A DNA stretch of 64,000 bases, from assembly GCF_007995015.1 (NCBI RefSeq), contig NZ_VORB01000002.1:248001-312000 (forward strand), in the 5' to 3' direction. The DNA comes from Luteibaculum oceani (GTDB lineage Bacteria; Bacteroidota; Bacteroidia; Flavobacteriales_D; Luteibaculaceae). The notes under the pieces are model-generated. The model saw only the letters and a program-made list of their open reading frames with translations. It was not told the DNA's origin and searched no databases. Shown piece by piece: positions 36,731 to 48,000 of the stretch (positions are counted from its first letter, which is position 1; each line of letters begins with the position of its first letter). The position numbers and the translations under genes are program-made.

Positions 36731-39253
36731 ATGACAGGAGACGAGAGGATAATTCCGGTTTTAATAGAGGAGGAAATGAAGACAGCCTACATCGATTATT
36801 CGATGTCGGTAATTGTGTCTCGAGCCCTGCCAGACGTAAGAGATGGTTTAAAACCGGTGCACCGACGTGTACTTTTCGGGATGCAAGAACTTGGAGTTCT
36901 TAGCAACCGCCCTTATAAGAAATCGGCAAGAATTGTCGGTGAAGTTCTTGGTAAGTATCACCCACATGGTGACTCATCTGTATACGATACTATGGTGCGT
37001 ATGGCGCAAGATTGGTCTTTGCGCTACCCATTGGTCGATGGTCAGGGTAACTTTGGATCGGTAGATGGCGATAGCCCGGCGGCAATGCGTTACACCGAGG
37101 CTAGGTTGAGAAAAATCGCCGAGGAGATGTTAACAGACATCGACAAGGAAACGGTTGATTTTAGACCCAACTTCGATGACTCTCTTAAGGAACCAATTGT
37201 TCTGCCTGGTAAGCTTCCGAACTTAATTGTAAATGGAGCTTCTGGTATTGCCGTTGGTATGGCTACTAATATGCCACCTCACAACCTTACCGAAACCATC
37301 AATGCCATTTGTGCTTATATCGATAATAGAGATATCGATGTAGCTGGTCTTATGGAGCACGTAAAAGCTCCTGATTTCCCAACTGGTGGTATTATCTATG
37401 GTTACGAAGGGGTAAAGGAGGCTTTCGAAACGGGTAGAGGCCGCGTTGTGATGCGTGCAAAAGCTACCACGGAGGAAATGCCAAACGGTAAGGAAATGAT
37501 CATCGTAACCGAAATTCCTTATCAAGTGAATAAGGCGGAAATGATCAAGAAAACCGCCGACTTGGTTAATGATGGTAAACTAGATGGTATATCTGATATC
37601 CGTGATGAGTCGGATAGAAACGGTATGCGCATTGTTTATGAGTTGAAAAAAGACGCCATTCCAAATGTTGTCCTAAACAAACTTTACAAGTACACCGCTC
37701 TTCAAACTCCTTTTAGTGTTAACAATATCGCACTGGTTAACGGAAGACCGGAAACACTTAACCTAAGAGATTTGATTCACTACTTCGTAGAACACAGACA
37801 CGAAGTAGTAACAAGAAGAACGCAATACGAGCTTAGAAAAGCCGAAGAGCGTGCTCATATTTTAGAGGGATTAATAATTGCAGTTGATAACCTCGACGAG
37901 GTAATTAAATTAATCCGTGGTTCGCGTACCCCAGAAGAAGCTAGAAACGGATTGATGGAGCGTTTTGAGCTTTCTGAACTTCAAGCCAAGGCTATCCTTG
38001 ATATGCGTCTTCAAAAATTAACGGGTCTTGAAATAGACAAGTTAAAGGAGGAGTATGACGAGCTAATGAAGCTTATCGAGAAATTGAAAGCCATTTTGGC
38101 AGACGAAGGGCTAAGAATGCAGATCATCAAAGATGAAATGCTAGAACTTAAAGATAAGTTTGGAGACGAGCGCAGATCTGAAATCGTTTATTCTGCAGAT
38201 GACTTTAAAATTGAAGACATCATTGCCGATGAAGCTGTGGTTGTTACCATTTCGCATTTAGGATATATTAAGAGAACCCCGTTATCTGAATACAAAACTC
38301 AAGCAAGAGGTGGGGTAGGATCTAAAGGATCTACAACTAGAGATGAAGACTTCTTAGAGTCCTTATTTGTAGCTACAAACCACAACTACTTGTTATTCTT
38401 TACCGAAAAGGGTAGATGTTATTGGATGCGTGTATTTGAAATTCCAGAAGGTGCTAAAAACTCCAAAGGGCGTGCAATCCAGAACTTAATTAATATCGAA
38501 AGTGACGATAGAATTAAGGCCTTTATTAAAGCTACAGATCTTAAGGATCAAGAGTACATTGAAAATAACTTCGTGGTTATGGTTACCAAAAAAGGAGTTA
38601 TTAAGAAAACCAGTCTTGAAGCTTACTCTAGACCAAGGTCTAACGGTATTAATGCCATCACTGTACGAGACGGCGATACTTTATTAGAAGCTAAGCTTAC
38701 AGATGGTAAGGATGATATTCTAATGGCATTAAGGTCTGGTAAGGCGATCAGATTCCCAGAAGAGAAGGTAAGACCTATGGGAAGAAATGCCTCTGGTGTT
38801 AAAGGAATCACCTTGGGCCATGACAAAGATGAAGTAGTTGGCATGGTTACTGTAAAGGAAGGGGAGGCAACCATCCTTGTGGTTTCTGAAAATGGATACG
38901 GGAAACGCTCCGCTTTAGAGGACTATAGGATTACCAACCGTGGTGGGAAAGGAGTTAAAACACTGAATGTCACGGATAAAACAGGTGAACTTGTATCGCT
39001 TAAGGCTGTTACCGATGAAAATGACCTAATGATTATTACCAAAAATGGTATTACAATCAGAATGGCCGTTGAAAATATTAGAGTAGCAGGAAGAGCAACC
39101 CAAGGTGTGCGTTTGATTAGCCTTAAAGGTAAAGATCAAATTGCTGCTATTGCCAAAGTAGAGCACCAGGAGGAGGATGAGCACGAAGATGAAAACAGTG
39201 ATGCCGAAAACAATGTTGCCGACAACGAAAATAATGATGCTGCTTCGGAGTAA
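36731..39253 (+). CDS. gyrA: DNA gyrase subunit A
   Basis: 840 residues, the breakage-reunion subunit of gyrase. The N-terminus has [20 protein letters not shown] and [13 protein letters not shown]; the catalytic tyrosine is Tyr-121 in [10 protein letters not shown]. Ser in [10 protein letters not shown] lies in the quinolone region. The six-bladed C-terminal domain has the GyrA box region [12 protein letters not shown], which distinguishes it from ParC. The last 30 residues are an acidic tail rich in E, D and N. A near-consensus -7 box (TAATTTCG, 36679-36686) lies 44 nt upstream. It may be cotranscribed with the TPR gene 34 bp downstream. Confidence 0.95.
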   Translation: MTGDERIIPVLIEEEMKTAYIDYSMSVIVSRALPDVRDGLKPVHRRVLFGMQELGVLSNRPYKKSARIVGEVLGKYHPHGDSSVYDTMVRMAQDWSLRYPLVDGQGNFGSVDGDSPAAMRYTEARLRKIAEEMLTDIDKETVDFRPNFDDSLKEPIVLPGKLPNLIVNGASGIAVGMATNMPPHNLTETINAICAYIDNRDIDVAGLMEHVKAPDFPTGGIIYGYEGVKEAFETGRGRVVMRAKATTEEMPNGKEMIIVTEIPYQVNKAEMIKKTADLVNDGKLDGISDIRDESDRNGMRIVYELKKDAIPNVVLNKLYKYTALQTPFSVNNIALVNGRPETLNLRDLIHYFVEHRHEVVTRRTQYELRKAEERAHILEGLIIAVDNLDEVIKLIRGSRTPEEARNGLMERFELSELQAKAILDMRLQKLTGLEIDKLKEEYDELMKLIEKLKAILADEGLRMQIIKDEMLELKDKFGDERRSEIVYSADDFKIEDIIADEAVVVTISHLGYIKRTPLSEYKTQARGGVGSKGSTTRDEDFLESLFVATNHNYLLFFTEKGRCYWMRVFEIPEGAKNSKGRAIQNLINIESDDRIKAFIKATDLKDQEYIENNFVVMVTKKGVIKKTSLEAYSRPRSNGINAITVRDGDTLLEAKLTDGKDDILMALRSGKAIRFPEEKVRPMGRNASGVKGITLGHDKDEVVGMVTVKEGEATILVVSENGYGKRSALEDYRITNRGGKGVKTLNVTDKTGELVSLKAVTDENDLMIITKNGITIRMAVENIRVAGRATQGVRLISLKGKDQIAAIAKVEHQEEDEHEDENSDAENNVADNENNDAASE

Positions 39254-39287
39254 ACTGTTAATTTTGAAACTCAAAAATTACAAGAAC

Positions 39288-40424
39288 ATGAAATTATTAG
39301 CCTTTTCAACGGCAATTTTATTAAGCGTAGCTGCTTTTGGACAGAAGTCGGCTCAGGTAACTGCATATAACTACATGAAAGATGCAGAGTTTACCAAGGC
39401 TTACGATATGATTAAAAAAGCTTCTGAACACGAAAAAACTGCTAACGATCCTAAAACTTACTATTACATGGGGCAAATCCTTATGGCAATGGCAGGTTCA
39501 CAGGACGTTGAGCAACGTACATACGTTGAAGACCCTTTGCAAAAAGGAGTAGCAGCTTGGAAGAAGTGTCTTAAGTTAGATACTAAAGAAAAGTACAGCG
39601 ACGATATCAAAATGAAGATTCCTCAAACAGAAAATATGCTTCTTAACATGGGTGTTAAGATGTATAACGAGGAAAAATTTGCCGAAGCCTATGAGTTGTT
39701 TAAAACAGCTAACATCATGGCGAGCGTTTTAGACCAAAGCGATTCTTTAGCAATTTTCAATGCAGCAGTTTCGGCAGAGAAAGCGGGGCAGTTCGAAGAT
39801 GCTATTGAAATGTACAAGCTAAGTAGCGAGATACAGTATCAAACTCAAAGTTCTATCCTTTCTATGGCTAAAATCTATAAGGAAAACTTAAACGATACTG
39901 CTGCAGCACTTAATACCTTGAAAGAAGCTAGAACAGCTTATCCTAATGATCAAGGATTAATTATCGAAGAACTAAACATCTATCTACAGGGTAGAAAATT
40001 CCAAGAGGCAGCAGATAATCTTGAGTTAGCGATTAAAAATGATCCAGAAAATGCGATTCTTCATTATGCTTTAGGTTCTGCATATGACAACATGGGGAAC
40101 ATTGAGAAAGCAAAGGTTTCTTACAAAAAGGCATTGGAGTTAAAGCCAGATTATTTCGACGCTGCATATAACTATGGAGCAATGGTTTACAACCAAGGAG
40201 TTGAGTTGACTAAACAAGCTAACGAATTGGATTATAGAACCAAAGGAAAGCAAATCGATGCGCTTAACGCTAAGGCTAATGAAAAGTTTAAGGAAGCTGT
40301 GGTTCTTTTAGAAAATGCACATAATATAGATCCAGAGGATAAAAGTACAATTAGCTCCTTAACTCAATTGTATGTGCGCCTAAAAATGAACGACAAATAC
40401 AAGGAAATGAAAGCCAAATTATAG
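39288..40424 (+). CDS. TPR-repeat secreted protein downstream of gyrA
   Basis: 378 residues from ATG 39288, which starts a signal peptide (MKLLAFSTAILLSVAAFGQ); an upstream in-frame ATG lies inside gyrA. The mature protein is built of tetratricopeptide repeats. Clear ones are AEAYELFKTANIMA, GQFEDAIEMYKLS, and NAILHYALGSAYDNMGNIEK with AKVSYKKALELKPDY. It is probably a periplasmic scaffold protein; this gyrA-TPR order is frequent in Bacteroidota. A terminator follows. Confidence 0.85.
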   Translation: MKLLAFSTAILLSVAAFGQKSAQVTAYNYMKDAEFTKAYDMIKKASEHEKTANDPKTYYYMGQILMAMAGSQDVEQRTYVEDPLQKGVAAWKKCLKLDTKEKYSDDIKMKIPQTENMLLNMGVKMYNEEKFAEAYELFKTANIMASVLDQSDSLAIFNAAVSAEKAGQFEDAIEMYKLSSEIQYQTQSSILSMAKIYKENLNDTAAALNTLKEARTAYPNDQGLIIEELNIYLQGRKFQEAADNLELAIKNDPENAILHYALGSAYDNMGNIEKAKVSYKKALELKPDYFDAAYNYGAMVYNQGVELTKQANELDYRTKGKQIDALNAKANEKFKEAVVLLENAHNIDPEDKSTISSLTQLYVRLKMNDKYKEMKAKL

Positions 40425-40450
40425 GCAACTATCTATATAATTTCCGTCTA

Positions 40451-40478
40451 AAAAGCGAGTCCGAAATGGCTCGCTTTT
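40451..40478 (+). terminator. Terminator after the TPR gene
   Basis: Stem aaaagcgag / ctcgctttt with a 10-nt loop followed by a T-run. Confidence 0.8.
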
Positions 40479-40567
40479 TTTGTGCCCACTCCCCTGAGAA
40501 TACAATAATTTCTACAAGCTGGGTACGTAAAAATTGCAAAGGCTAAAAGAAAACTAATTACACGCAT

Positions 40568-40575
40568 TATTTTTG
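40568..40575 (+). promoter_or_regulatory. -7 box TATTTTTG of the first GEVED paralogue
   Basis: Perfect TAnnTTTG, followed by CCTC and ATG 40580 (4 nt). Almost identical in sequence and spacing to the box before the XRE regulator. Confidence 0.6.
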
Positions 40576-40579
40576 CCTC

Positions 40580-43500
40580 ATGAAGAAACTGATCTTTACC
40601 TTATTCACCTTTTTTATTGTTCAATTCGGCTTTGGACAAAATTATTGCAGTCCCTCTTATTCAAGTGCATCTTACTATATTTCTCAAGTAAGATTTGGAA
40701 CGGGATCCGCCCCCAACGGGTGGACGAACAATACAGGTTACAATTCCAACGGATACGGGAATTTTACTGGGAACAGTAACTACAGAGCAGATGTAGAACC
40801 TTGTAAGCAGTACGATTTAAGAATCACGTCTAACAGCGGCGCTACGAGGGATTTTCACGTAAAAGTGTACTTTGACTGGAACGATGATGGAGACTTCAAT
40901 GATTCGGGTGAATTATTACCTCTTGGAACTCGTTCAGGGGATCCCTATGTATGGAATGGTCAGTTTGTGGTACCACCCAGTGCCAAAAATGTAGATACCA
41001 GAATGAGGGTGGTTCTTGATTTTGAAAATACAGGGAACTACAATGATCATGCGGGTCCATGTGAAGATGATACTTGGGGAGAAGCTGAAGACTACAGAAT
41101 TAAAGTGGGAGATGCTGATTTAATGACATTCGAGAACATTACTGCAGTTCAGAACACCACAGCTCCAGCTCCAAAGGGCTCGAACAATACAGAAATAATT
41201 GGAATAAATGTAAAAACGGCTGATTGCACCAATCCACTAAAAGTGCGTTCCATGAATTTTGGTAAAGGTGATTCAGAGAATTTACCTTCCGATGCAACTA
41301 ACGCCAAACTATTCTATACTGGAGGATCAGCAAGTTTTTCTACTAACTCACAGGTAGGAGGGGTGGCAACACCAGCAAATACTTTTACCATTTCTGGAAT
41401 CGATGGTAGCCTGCCTGAACTACTGAGTGGTGACAATTGGTTTTGGCTTACTTATGATGTTCCAGCAGGAGCTACAGTTGATAATCACCTAGATGCCGAG
41501 CTTTTGTCAGTTAATATGGATACCACTAATGCTTCCAATGTGGTTATTACAACATCAAATACCGATCCAACCGGGAAAAGGCTGATTGTAAATTCTTATT
41601 GTGCACCCACACCAGCCAATGAAGTAGGCGCGCGAATTGATCGCATAAGAATAAGCAACCTAGATAACCAAACCAATAGTAATGGGCTTTACACTTCTTT
41701 TGTAGCAACACTTCCAGCCTTTGACTTCTGTGTTGGTAACGAGCACTCGTTAACAGTTAATTGGCACACCGATGTCAATTATATTAACGGAAGTGTTCCC
41801 TTTTTTATTCATGCATACTTCGACTGGAACAGGGATGGTGATTTTAATGATCCAGACGAGCATTATTTTGTGGGCAACGAAAGAACGCGCCAATACCCTT
41901 TAGACGGGGTTAAAACGGGTAACTTTGCCATAAAAGTAACGCCTCCACAAAGTGCTTTGCCAGGCCCATCCGTGATGAGAATTCAGGTAGGAAGGGAGCC
42001 GGATAGTAACCCTTGCCTAGGAACTATAGATGGCGAAACAGAGGATTATGGGTATAATTTATTAAAGTTAGGTGAGCTTTCGGCAACCCCTGATATCCTT
42101 TGCAAAAAAGATTCTGTTTTATTGGATGCAACCAAAACGACGGGCAACTATACCTTCCAATTTTCAACAGACCGCATAAATTTCACCGATATTTCTTCCG
42201 CCTCGGCTAATAGCGGGGTGTACAGTAGCGTGATTGATACCACTACGATATTTAGGTTGTTTGAAGCGGACATGAGGTGCCCTGATGGAGGCCTTTCATC
42301 TGACCTTGTGGATGTTCCTTTTGTAGGAGTTAGCAGTATTACAAGCGATAAATCACAATTGTGTTTAGGGGACAGTGCGAACCTAAATGCAAATTACGAA
42401 TATCGAACCCAGGAATTTACTGAAACTCCTGGGACTGGAAACACTACCGTTATAGGATTAAGAGCTTCCACTTTTCAATTACCAGTATCTGGACTGCCAT
42501 ACAACGGCATAAACACGGTGGCATTGAACTCTGTATGCATCAATGGCTCACTGGTGAGCGGGGCGGATCGTAGTTTTTTCTATTTATACCCGCCTAATTC
42601 CAATAAGAAAGTCCTTTTAAGTGAGGGGAATGGAGCCGAGCATCCAGCAGGAACTAGTGAGACTTTTTGTTTTACCGATAAAGCAAACACGGCTGTAACT
42701 TCAGAGTCGAATGCCTTTAACGGTAACTACCGTCCCGAGGAGCCTCTATCCAGACTTAATGGGACTAATCCAAATGGTACTTGGACCTTAATGGTGTATA
42801 ATGATTATACAGATGGCGCTGTGGAAATAAATGAGTTTACACTCAATTTTGGTACTAATTCTGAAATTACTTGGACACCAAACAGTAATATCGACGATAT
42901 AAATTCCGACACACCGGAAGTTACCCCTACTTCAAGCACTACGTACATAGCAAGTCTGACTAATGACATTTGCAGCCCGATGGACTCTGTTGAGATTACT
43001 GTTTTAGATCCATCTAAGGTTATTACCGTAGATATAACAGAGGTTCTGCCAACAGGGATAATTTGTAGTGGAGACCTTGTTACTTTTAAGAGTTCGCTGA
43101 GCGAGTCGGTTGCAAATGCTCCACTGCAATGGTTTATTAATGATTTTCCAGTAAGTGGAGAGACCAATGAAACCTTTAATTCCAACACACTTAGCGATGG
43201 CGATGAGGTTAAAGTAACTTTTAACCTTCTTACGCAGTGTGGAACGTTCAGTTCTGCAGATTCGGTTGTGGTAAATATTTCAAACTCTTTAGCGCCAAGT
43301 TTAACCTTGAACATTGGAAGTCAGCTTCCAGTTTGTGAGGGCGCAACAGTAAATTTTACCGCGAATGACAAAGATTTCGGACCAAATCCAATTTACAAAT
43401 GGTTCTTAAACGGAACACAACAGTCAAATTCTGGTAAAACATATAGCTCAAACACTTTGGTGAATAACGACACCGTTGTGGTAGAGGTAAGCACAACTTA

Positions 43501-44899
43501 TCCCTGTGTTTCCGTTTCTAGTTTAAGAGACACCCTTGTGGTAAAAACCACAACAGAATTAGATCCTAAGATTGAGTTAACAAGTGATGTAAATCCAGAA
43601 TTATCTTGTCTTGGTAACACCATTAATTTTGTGGCAGATACCGTTTTCAATAATTCGGGTGGAAAGGGTACCGTTACATGGTTCCACAATGGTACACAGT
43701 TAAACATATCTAGCATGACTACTTCATCGGATACGTTTAGTACCGGGAACCACTTAATTAGAGTAGAGTACAATGTGAATTCTGGTTGTACGAAAAGCAC
43801 CTTTGTTACCGATCAAATTGCTTTTGAGGTAGGGGATGATGTTGTACCTGGAATCACTATCAAAGTAGATAGAGATAAGGTTTGTAAAGGCGAACTGGTT
43901 ACCTTCTCGGTAGACCAAATTGAAAATGGAGGAAGTGCTCCAGAAATTCAATGGTTCAAAAATGGAGATCCTGTTTCCGGACAAACTGGAATGACATACA
44001 GCAGCAATTCGTTTAAAAATCAAGATGAGATTACTGCAAGATTAATTTCCAGCATAGAATGTGTTTCTTTTGAACAGGCGTTTTCTGGATCTAAGGAGGT
44101 TAAAATTTCTGAAAGAACCCAGACAGAAATTAATATCATCTCGCCTTTTGAATCGACCCCATTTTGCGAAGGGACAGATGTTAGGGTAGAAGTAGACCTG
44201 CTTTTTGGTGGAGGAGTTGAACCAAATATTGAGTGGTTCCTAAACGATAAAAGTATACAGAAAAGAAAGTTCCAGTTTATTAGTTTGGATAGCCTTAAGC
44301 ATGGTGACAGAGTATATGCTAAACTGCATCCTAATTCTGTTTGCCCAACACCAGCTCTTCCAACTAGTGATACCTTAACTTTTGAGGTTAACCCAACACC
44401 ATTTGTGGATTTCCAAGCCGTGCAGGTGGAAGGCGGTCTTCAGTTTATCCCTAATTCACAAGCTTTTGAAAATTACAATTGGAGTTTTGGTACAGGACAA
44501 ACCAGCGATCAAATTACTCCAGTTTATCAGTATGAGAATACGGGTGTTTATAGGGTTTGTTTGGATATCCAAGATGAAAATGGCTGTGTAAATACGAGAT
44601 GTAAAGACGTTAATTATACGGTTGTTTCAAGTATTGCAGAGGCTGGTGAATTATCCTTCACTTATTTCCCTAACCCAGTTGGTAACGAGTTAAATATTGA
44701 GTTAAATACCACAGTATCTCAAACTCAAATAACCGTTGTTGCTGCAGACGGAAAGACTATCAAACCTAGTTTTAAGAAGGAGGTATTAAATGGTAAGACT
44801 ATTTATAGGTTAGATACCGACGAATTAAGTAGTGGATTATATATGGTACACTTGGTTTCCAAGGATGCCAAATTGAACTTCCGATTCGAAAAGCTTTAA
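40580..44899 (+). CDS. Giant T9SS-secreted protein with GEVED, P-domain, Ig-like and PKD modules (paralogue 1)
   Basis: 1439 residues. Signal peptide 1-20 (MKKLIFTLFTFFIVQFGFGQ). A GEVED domain spans about 25-172 (FDWNDDGDFNDSGE, WGEAEDYRIKVGD) and a second about 355-485 (DGETEDYGYN). A proprotein-convertase P-domain lies near 625-760 (SRLNGTNPNGTWTLMVYND). Four to five Ig-like repeats with NGxxxSGET/QTG turns follow to about 1270, then a PKD module (YNWSFGTGQTSDQITPVYQY) and a T9SS sorting tail from about 1362 (YFPNPVGNELNIEL). It is exported and probably surface-displayed; a sugar- or protein-binding role is inferred from the module types. It has its own leaderless-type promoter and terminator. 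Confidence 0.88.
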   Translation: MKKLIFTLFTFFIVQFGFGQNYCSPSYSSASYYISQVRFGTGSAPNGWTNNTGYNSNGYGNFTGNSNYRADVEPCKQYDLRITSNSGATRDFHVKVYFDWNDDGDFNDSGELLPLGTRSGDPYVWNGQFVVPPSAKNVDTRMRVVLDFENTGNYNDHAGPCEDDTWGEAEDYRIKVGDADLMTFENITAVQNTTAPAPKGSNNTEIIGINVKTADCTNPLKVRSMNFGKGDSENLPSDATNAKLFYTGGSASFSTNSQVGGVATPANTFTISGIDGSLPELLSGDNWFWLTYDVPAGATVDNHLDAELLSVNMDTTNASNVVITTSNTDPTGKRLIVNSYCAPTPANEVGARIDRIRISNLDNQTNSNGLYTSFVATLPAFDFCVGNEHSLTVNWHTDVNYINGSVPFFIHAYFDWNRDGDFNDPDEHYFVGNERTRQYPLDGVKTGNFAIKVTPPQSALPGPSVMRIQVGREPDSNPCLGTIDGETEDYGYNLLKLGELSATPDILCKKDSVLLDATKTTGNYTFQFSTDRINFTDISSASANSGVYSSVIDTTTIFRLFEADMRCPDGGLSSDLVDVPFVGVSSITSDKSQLCLGDSANLNANYEYRTQEFTETPGTGNTTVIGLRASTFQLPVSGLPYNGINTVALNSVCINGSLVSGADRSFFYLYPPNSNKKVLLSEGNGAEHPAGTSETFCFTDKANTAVTSESNAFNGNYRPEEPLSRLNGTNPNGTWTLMVYNDYTDGAVEINEFTLNFGTNSEITWTPNSNIDDINSDTPEVTPTSSTTYIASLTNDICSPMDSVEITVLDPSKVITVDITEVLPTGIICSGDLVTFKSSLSESVANAPLQWFINDFPVSGETNETFNSNTLSDGDEVKVTFNLLTQCGTFSSADSVVVNISNSLAPSLTLNIGSQLPVCEGATVNFTANDKDFGPNPIYKWFLNGTQQSNSGKTYSSNTLVNNDTVVVEVSTTYPCVSVSSLRDTLVVKTTTELDPKIELTSDVNPELSCLGNTINFVADTVFNNSGGKGTVTWFHNGTQLNISSMTTSSDTFSTGNHLIRVEYNVNSGCTKSTFVTDQIAFEVGDDVVPGITIKVDRDKVCKGELVTFSVDQIENGGSAPEIQWFKNGDPVSGQTGMTYSSNSFKNQDEITARLISSIECVSFEQAFSGSKEVKISERTQTEINIISPFESTPFCEGTDVRVEVDLLFGGGVEPNIEWFLNDKSIQKRKFQFISLDSLKHGDRVYAKLHPNSVCPTPALPTSDTLTFEVNPTPFVDFQAVQVEGGLQFIPNSQAFENYNWSFGTGQTSDQITPVYQYENTGVYRVCLDIQDENGCVNTRCKDVNYTVVSSIAEAGELSFTYFPNPVGNELNIELNTTVSQTQITVVAADGKTIKPSFKKEVLNGKTIYRLDTDELSSGLYMVHLVSKDAKLNFRFEKL

Positions 44900-44918
44900 A
44901 ATACTAGTACTTGTGTTG

Positions 44919-44946
44919 AAAGGTCGACCTCTGAAGGTCGACCTTT
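44919..44946 (+). terminator. Terminator after GEVED paralogue 1
   Basis: Stem aaaggtcgacct / aggtcgaccttt with a short loop, followed by a T-run. It separates the two tandem paralogues. Confidence 0.9.
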
Positions 44947-45058
44947 TTTTTTGCATTGATAATTTACTGGGAGTCAATTTTGATTTAAGAATACAAGGGA
45001 TTAAAAAATTGTTAAGGTGGTATCGCGCTTCGATTAAGCGTTGGTAAACAACGACTTA

Positions 45059-45066
45059 TATTTTTG
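45059..45066 (+). promoter_or_regulatory. -7 box TATTTTTG of the second GEVED paralogue
   Basis: Perfect TAnnTTTG, followed by TGTT and ATG 45071 (4 nt). The same box and spacing as before paralogue 1. Confidence 0.6.
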
Positions 45067-45070
45067 TGTT

Positions 45071-48000
45071 ATGCACAACTATATTTTAAACCTTATCACT
45101 TTCCTAATTATCCTGTTTTTGGTAATGACAGGATTGAACAGTTCTGGTCAGAGTTATTGCGGGATTTCCTTTAGCTCAACTTCAGATTACATTACCCAGG
45201 TGAAGTTTGGAACTGGTTCCGCACCCAATGGCTGGACCAATAACTCAGGAGGTCAAAGTGCAAATGGATACGGGAATTTTTCAAACAATATTGCATACCG
45301 TGCTACCGTAGAACCGGGGAAATCATACCCTATGGAAGTAAGGGTTAGTGGTACAGGAACTCAATATGTAAGAGTTTTTGTGGACTGGGATGGAAATGGA
45401 ACCTTTGAGTATTCTTCTTATTTCGGAAGTCAATCGTCAGGCTACGTTTTTAGTGGGAATATTGTTGTTCCTGGAAATGCTACCAATAAAATAACTAGAA
45501 TTAGAGTGGTAGATGAGTATAACGAAGATCCTACCGCCTGTCAATCTGATACCTGGGGAGAGGCCGAAGATTACTCCATTGAAATTTGTGATGGAACCAC
45601 CATGTCTTTTAAAAGTCTTTCTGTAAATCAAAACAATACGGCAGCGGCGCCAAAGGGTTCGAATAGAGCTGAAATTATTGGTTTTAACATTAATGTAGCA
45701 GGCTGTGATACAAAGGTTAAAGTGAAATCCGCAAAATTTGGGCAGGGTGATTCTGACAATATAACTGCTGATGCAACCAATGCAAGACTATACTATACTG
45801 GAAGTTCTAACACTTTTGCAACTACGAACCAGGTAGGAGGTACAACAGCTCCCGGAGCATCCTTTACCATTTCAGGTATTGACAACAATCTTAGTGGGCT
45901 TACAGATGGGGATAACTGGTTTTGGCTTACCTACGATATTCCAAATAATGCCAATATTGATAATTATGTAGATGGTGAGCTCCTTTCGTTAACACTAGAC
46001 ACTCTTAATGCTTCAGGTATAATCTATAATGTACCTAACGGGGACCCTAACGGAAAGCGTTTGATTGTAAATTCCTATTGCACTCCTGCAAACCCTGCAA
46101 ACGCGGCTGGCGCTCATATTCAGAAGGTAGAAATAGGTACTCTATCTAACTCCAATACGGGAAATTCTATTTATAGATCTTTTGTTCCAACAGTAAACCC
46201 TTTTGATTTTTGTGTAGGTAATGAATATGACTTAAAGGTCAATTGGTATACCGATGTAAATTATATAGATGGTTCCGTTCCATTTTTTGTGCATGCTTAT
46301 TTCGATTGGAATAGAGATGGAGATTTTAACGATGCGGATGAACATTACCTTGTTGGGAATGAGATGACCAGACAATACCTAATAGATGGGGTTAAATCTG
46401 GAACCTTTACCGCCAAGATAACACCTCCACAAAGTGCAAAAGGAGGAGCGTCTGTTATGCGTGTTTCCGTATCAAGAGATATGGGTGCTTATCCTTGTAC
46501 CGGTTCCGTAGATGGTGAAACAGAAGATTATGGCTATAATTTAAATAAGGCAGGTAACCTTATTAACACGGATCCAATTGTTTGCACAACTGGCACGGTT
46601 CAATTCAATGTGTCAAATACCAATAATCAACCTTATACGGTTCAGTATGCCACCGATAGAGAAAATTTCACGGATCTTTATCAGAATATTTCTTCAGCTT
46701 CTTTTACAACGCAATTAATTGATACTACCACAAGCTTTAGAATAGTTAATGCAAAGACCGAATGCCCTAATGGACTAAAGTCATCTGATATTATTGACAT
46801 CATGTATGCTGGGATTAATCGAATTGAGTCTGATAAATCGCAATTATGTGCCGACGATACCGCTAAATTAAAGGCTGTTTACGAATACAATGCAGAGTCT
46901 TTTACCGCAACCTTCGGTGCTACAAATTCAACCGTTAGGGGCATGCAGGTTACTGAGTTCCCCCTTGATGTTTCTGGCTTACCTGCTAATGTAAAGTTAA
47001 ATGAGGTGATGTTAGATTCGATATGTATTACTGGCGGAGTGAACGTGGGCGCTGCTCAATTATATTATTACCTCTATGCTCCAAATGTTAACGATCAGAA
47101 AAGAGTGTTGTTAAGTGGAGGGAATGGATTAAACAATGTTGGAGCTACCAATAAGTTTTGCTTTACTACCGAAGCAACAAGATCGGTTGTTGGAGAAACA
47201 GCAAGTTTGTCGGGAGAATATAAATCACAGGAACCTCTTTCAAGGTTAAACGGATATAACCCCAATGGGACATGGAAGCTTATGGTTTTCATAGATTTCA
47301 TTGACGGAAATGGATCCGTAGAGGAATTCTCTTTGCATTTTGGGGTAAATGATGGTGTGAATTGGAGTCCGAATTCGGCTATTTCTAGCACTACGGACGA
47401 TGCGCCTGAAGCCTATCCAACAAGTAGTACTACGTATATAGCAAGTCTTAGCAACAAGTATTGCATGGCCCTCGATTCTCTTCCTTTGGCAGTTCTTGGG
47501 AATACGGCAATAACTGCTTCTATTACCGATCAAACTCCAACAGGAAGTGTTTGTGCTGGAAGTTCTATTAGGTTTGATGCGGCATTATCTGATAACATAG
47601 CTAATCCACCAGTGCAATGGTATATAAACGATCAACCTGTGACAGGAGAAACTGGGATGAATTTCACCACAAATACCCTATCAGATGGAGATGAGGTGAA
47701 ATTCGAATTCAATCTAGTTACAGCTTGTGGCACGTATTACAGCACTGATTCCGTGATTGTTGAAATCGATGATTTTTTAACCCCAAGCTTAACTTTAAAC
47801 TCCGGTTCTCCAATGCCTATTTGCCAGGGAGCAACCGTAAACTTTACTGCGGACGATAAGGATTTTGGTCCCAATCCAAATTTTGAGTGGTTTCTTAACG
47901 GTACCAGTGTTCAAAATCAAGGTAAAACATATTCAGGAAATGGTTTGAATAATGGAGATGTAGTTGTTGTTAAGGTTAACGCTAACTATGCATGTGTGTC

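Noticed and set aside
45041-45070. Upstream TTG start for GEVED paralogue 2
   Set aside because: The TTG precedes the -7 box, so it is not on the transcript; ATG 45071 starts a clean signal peptide.
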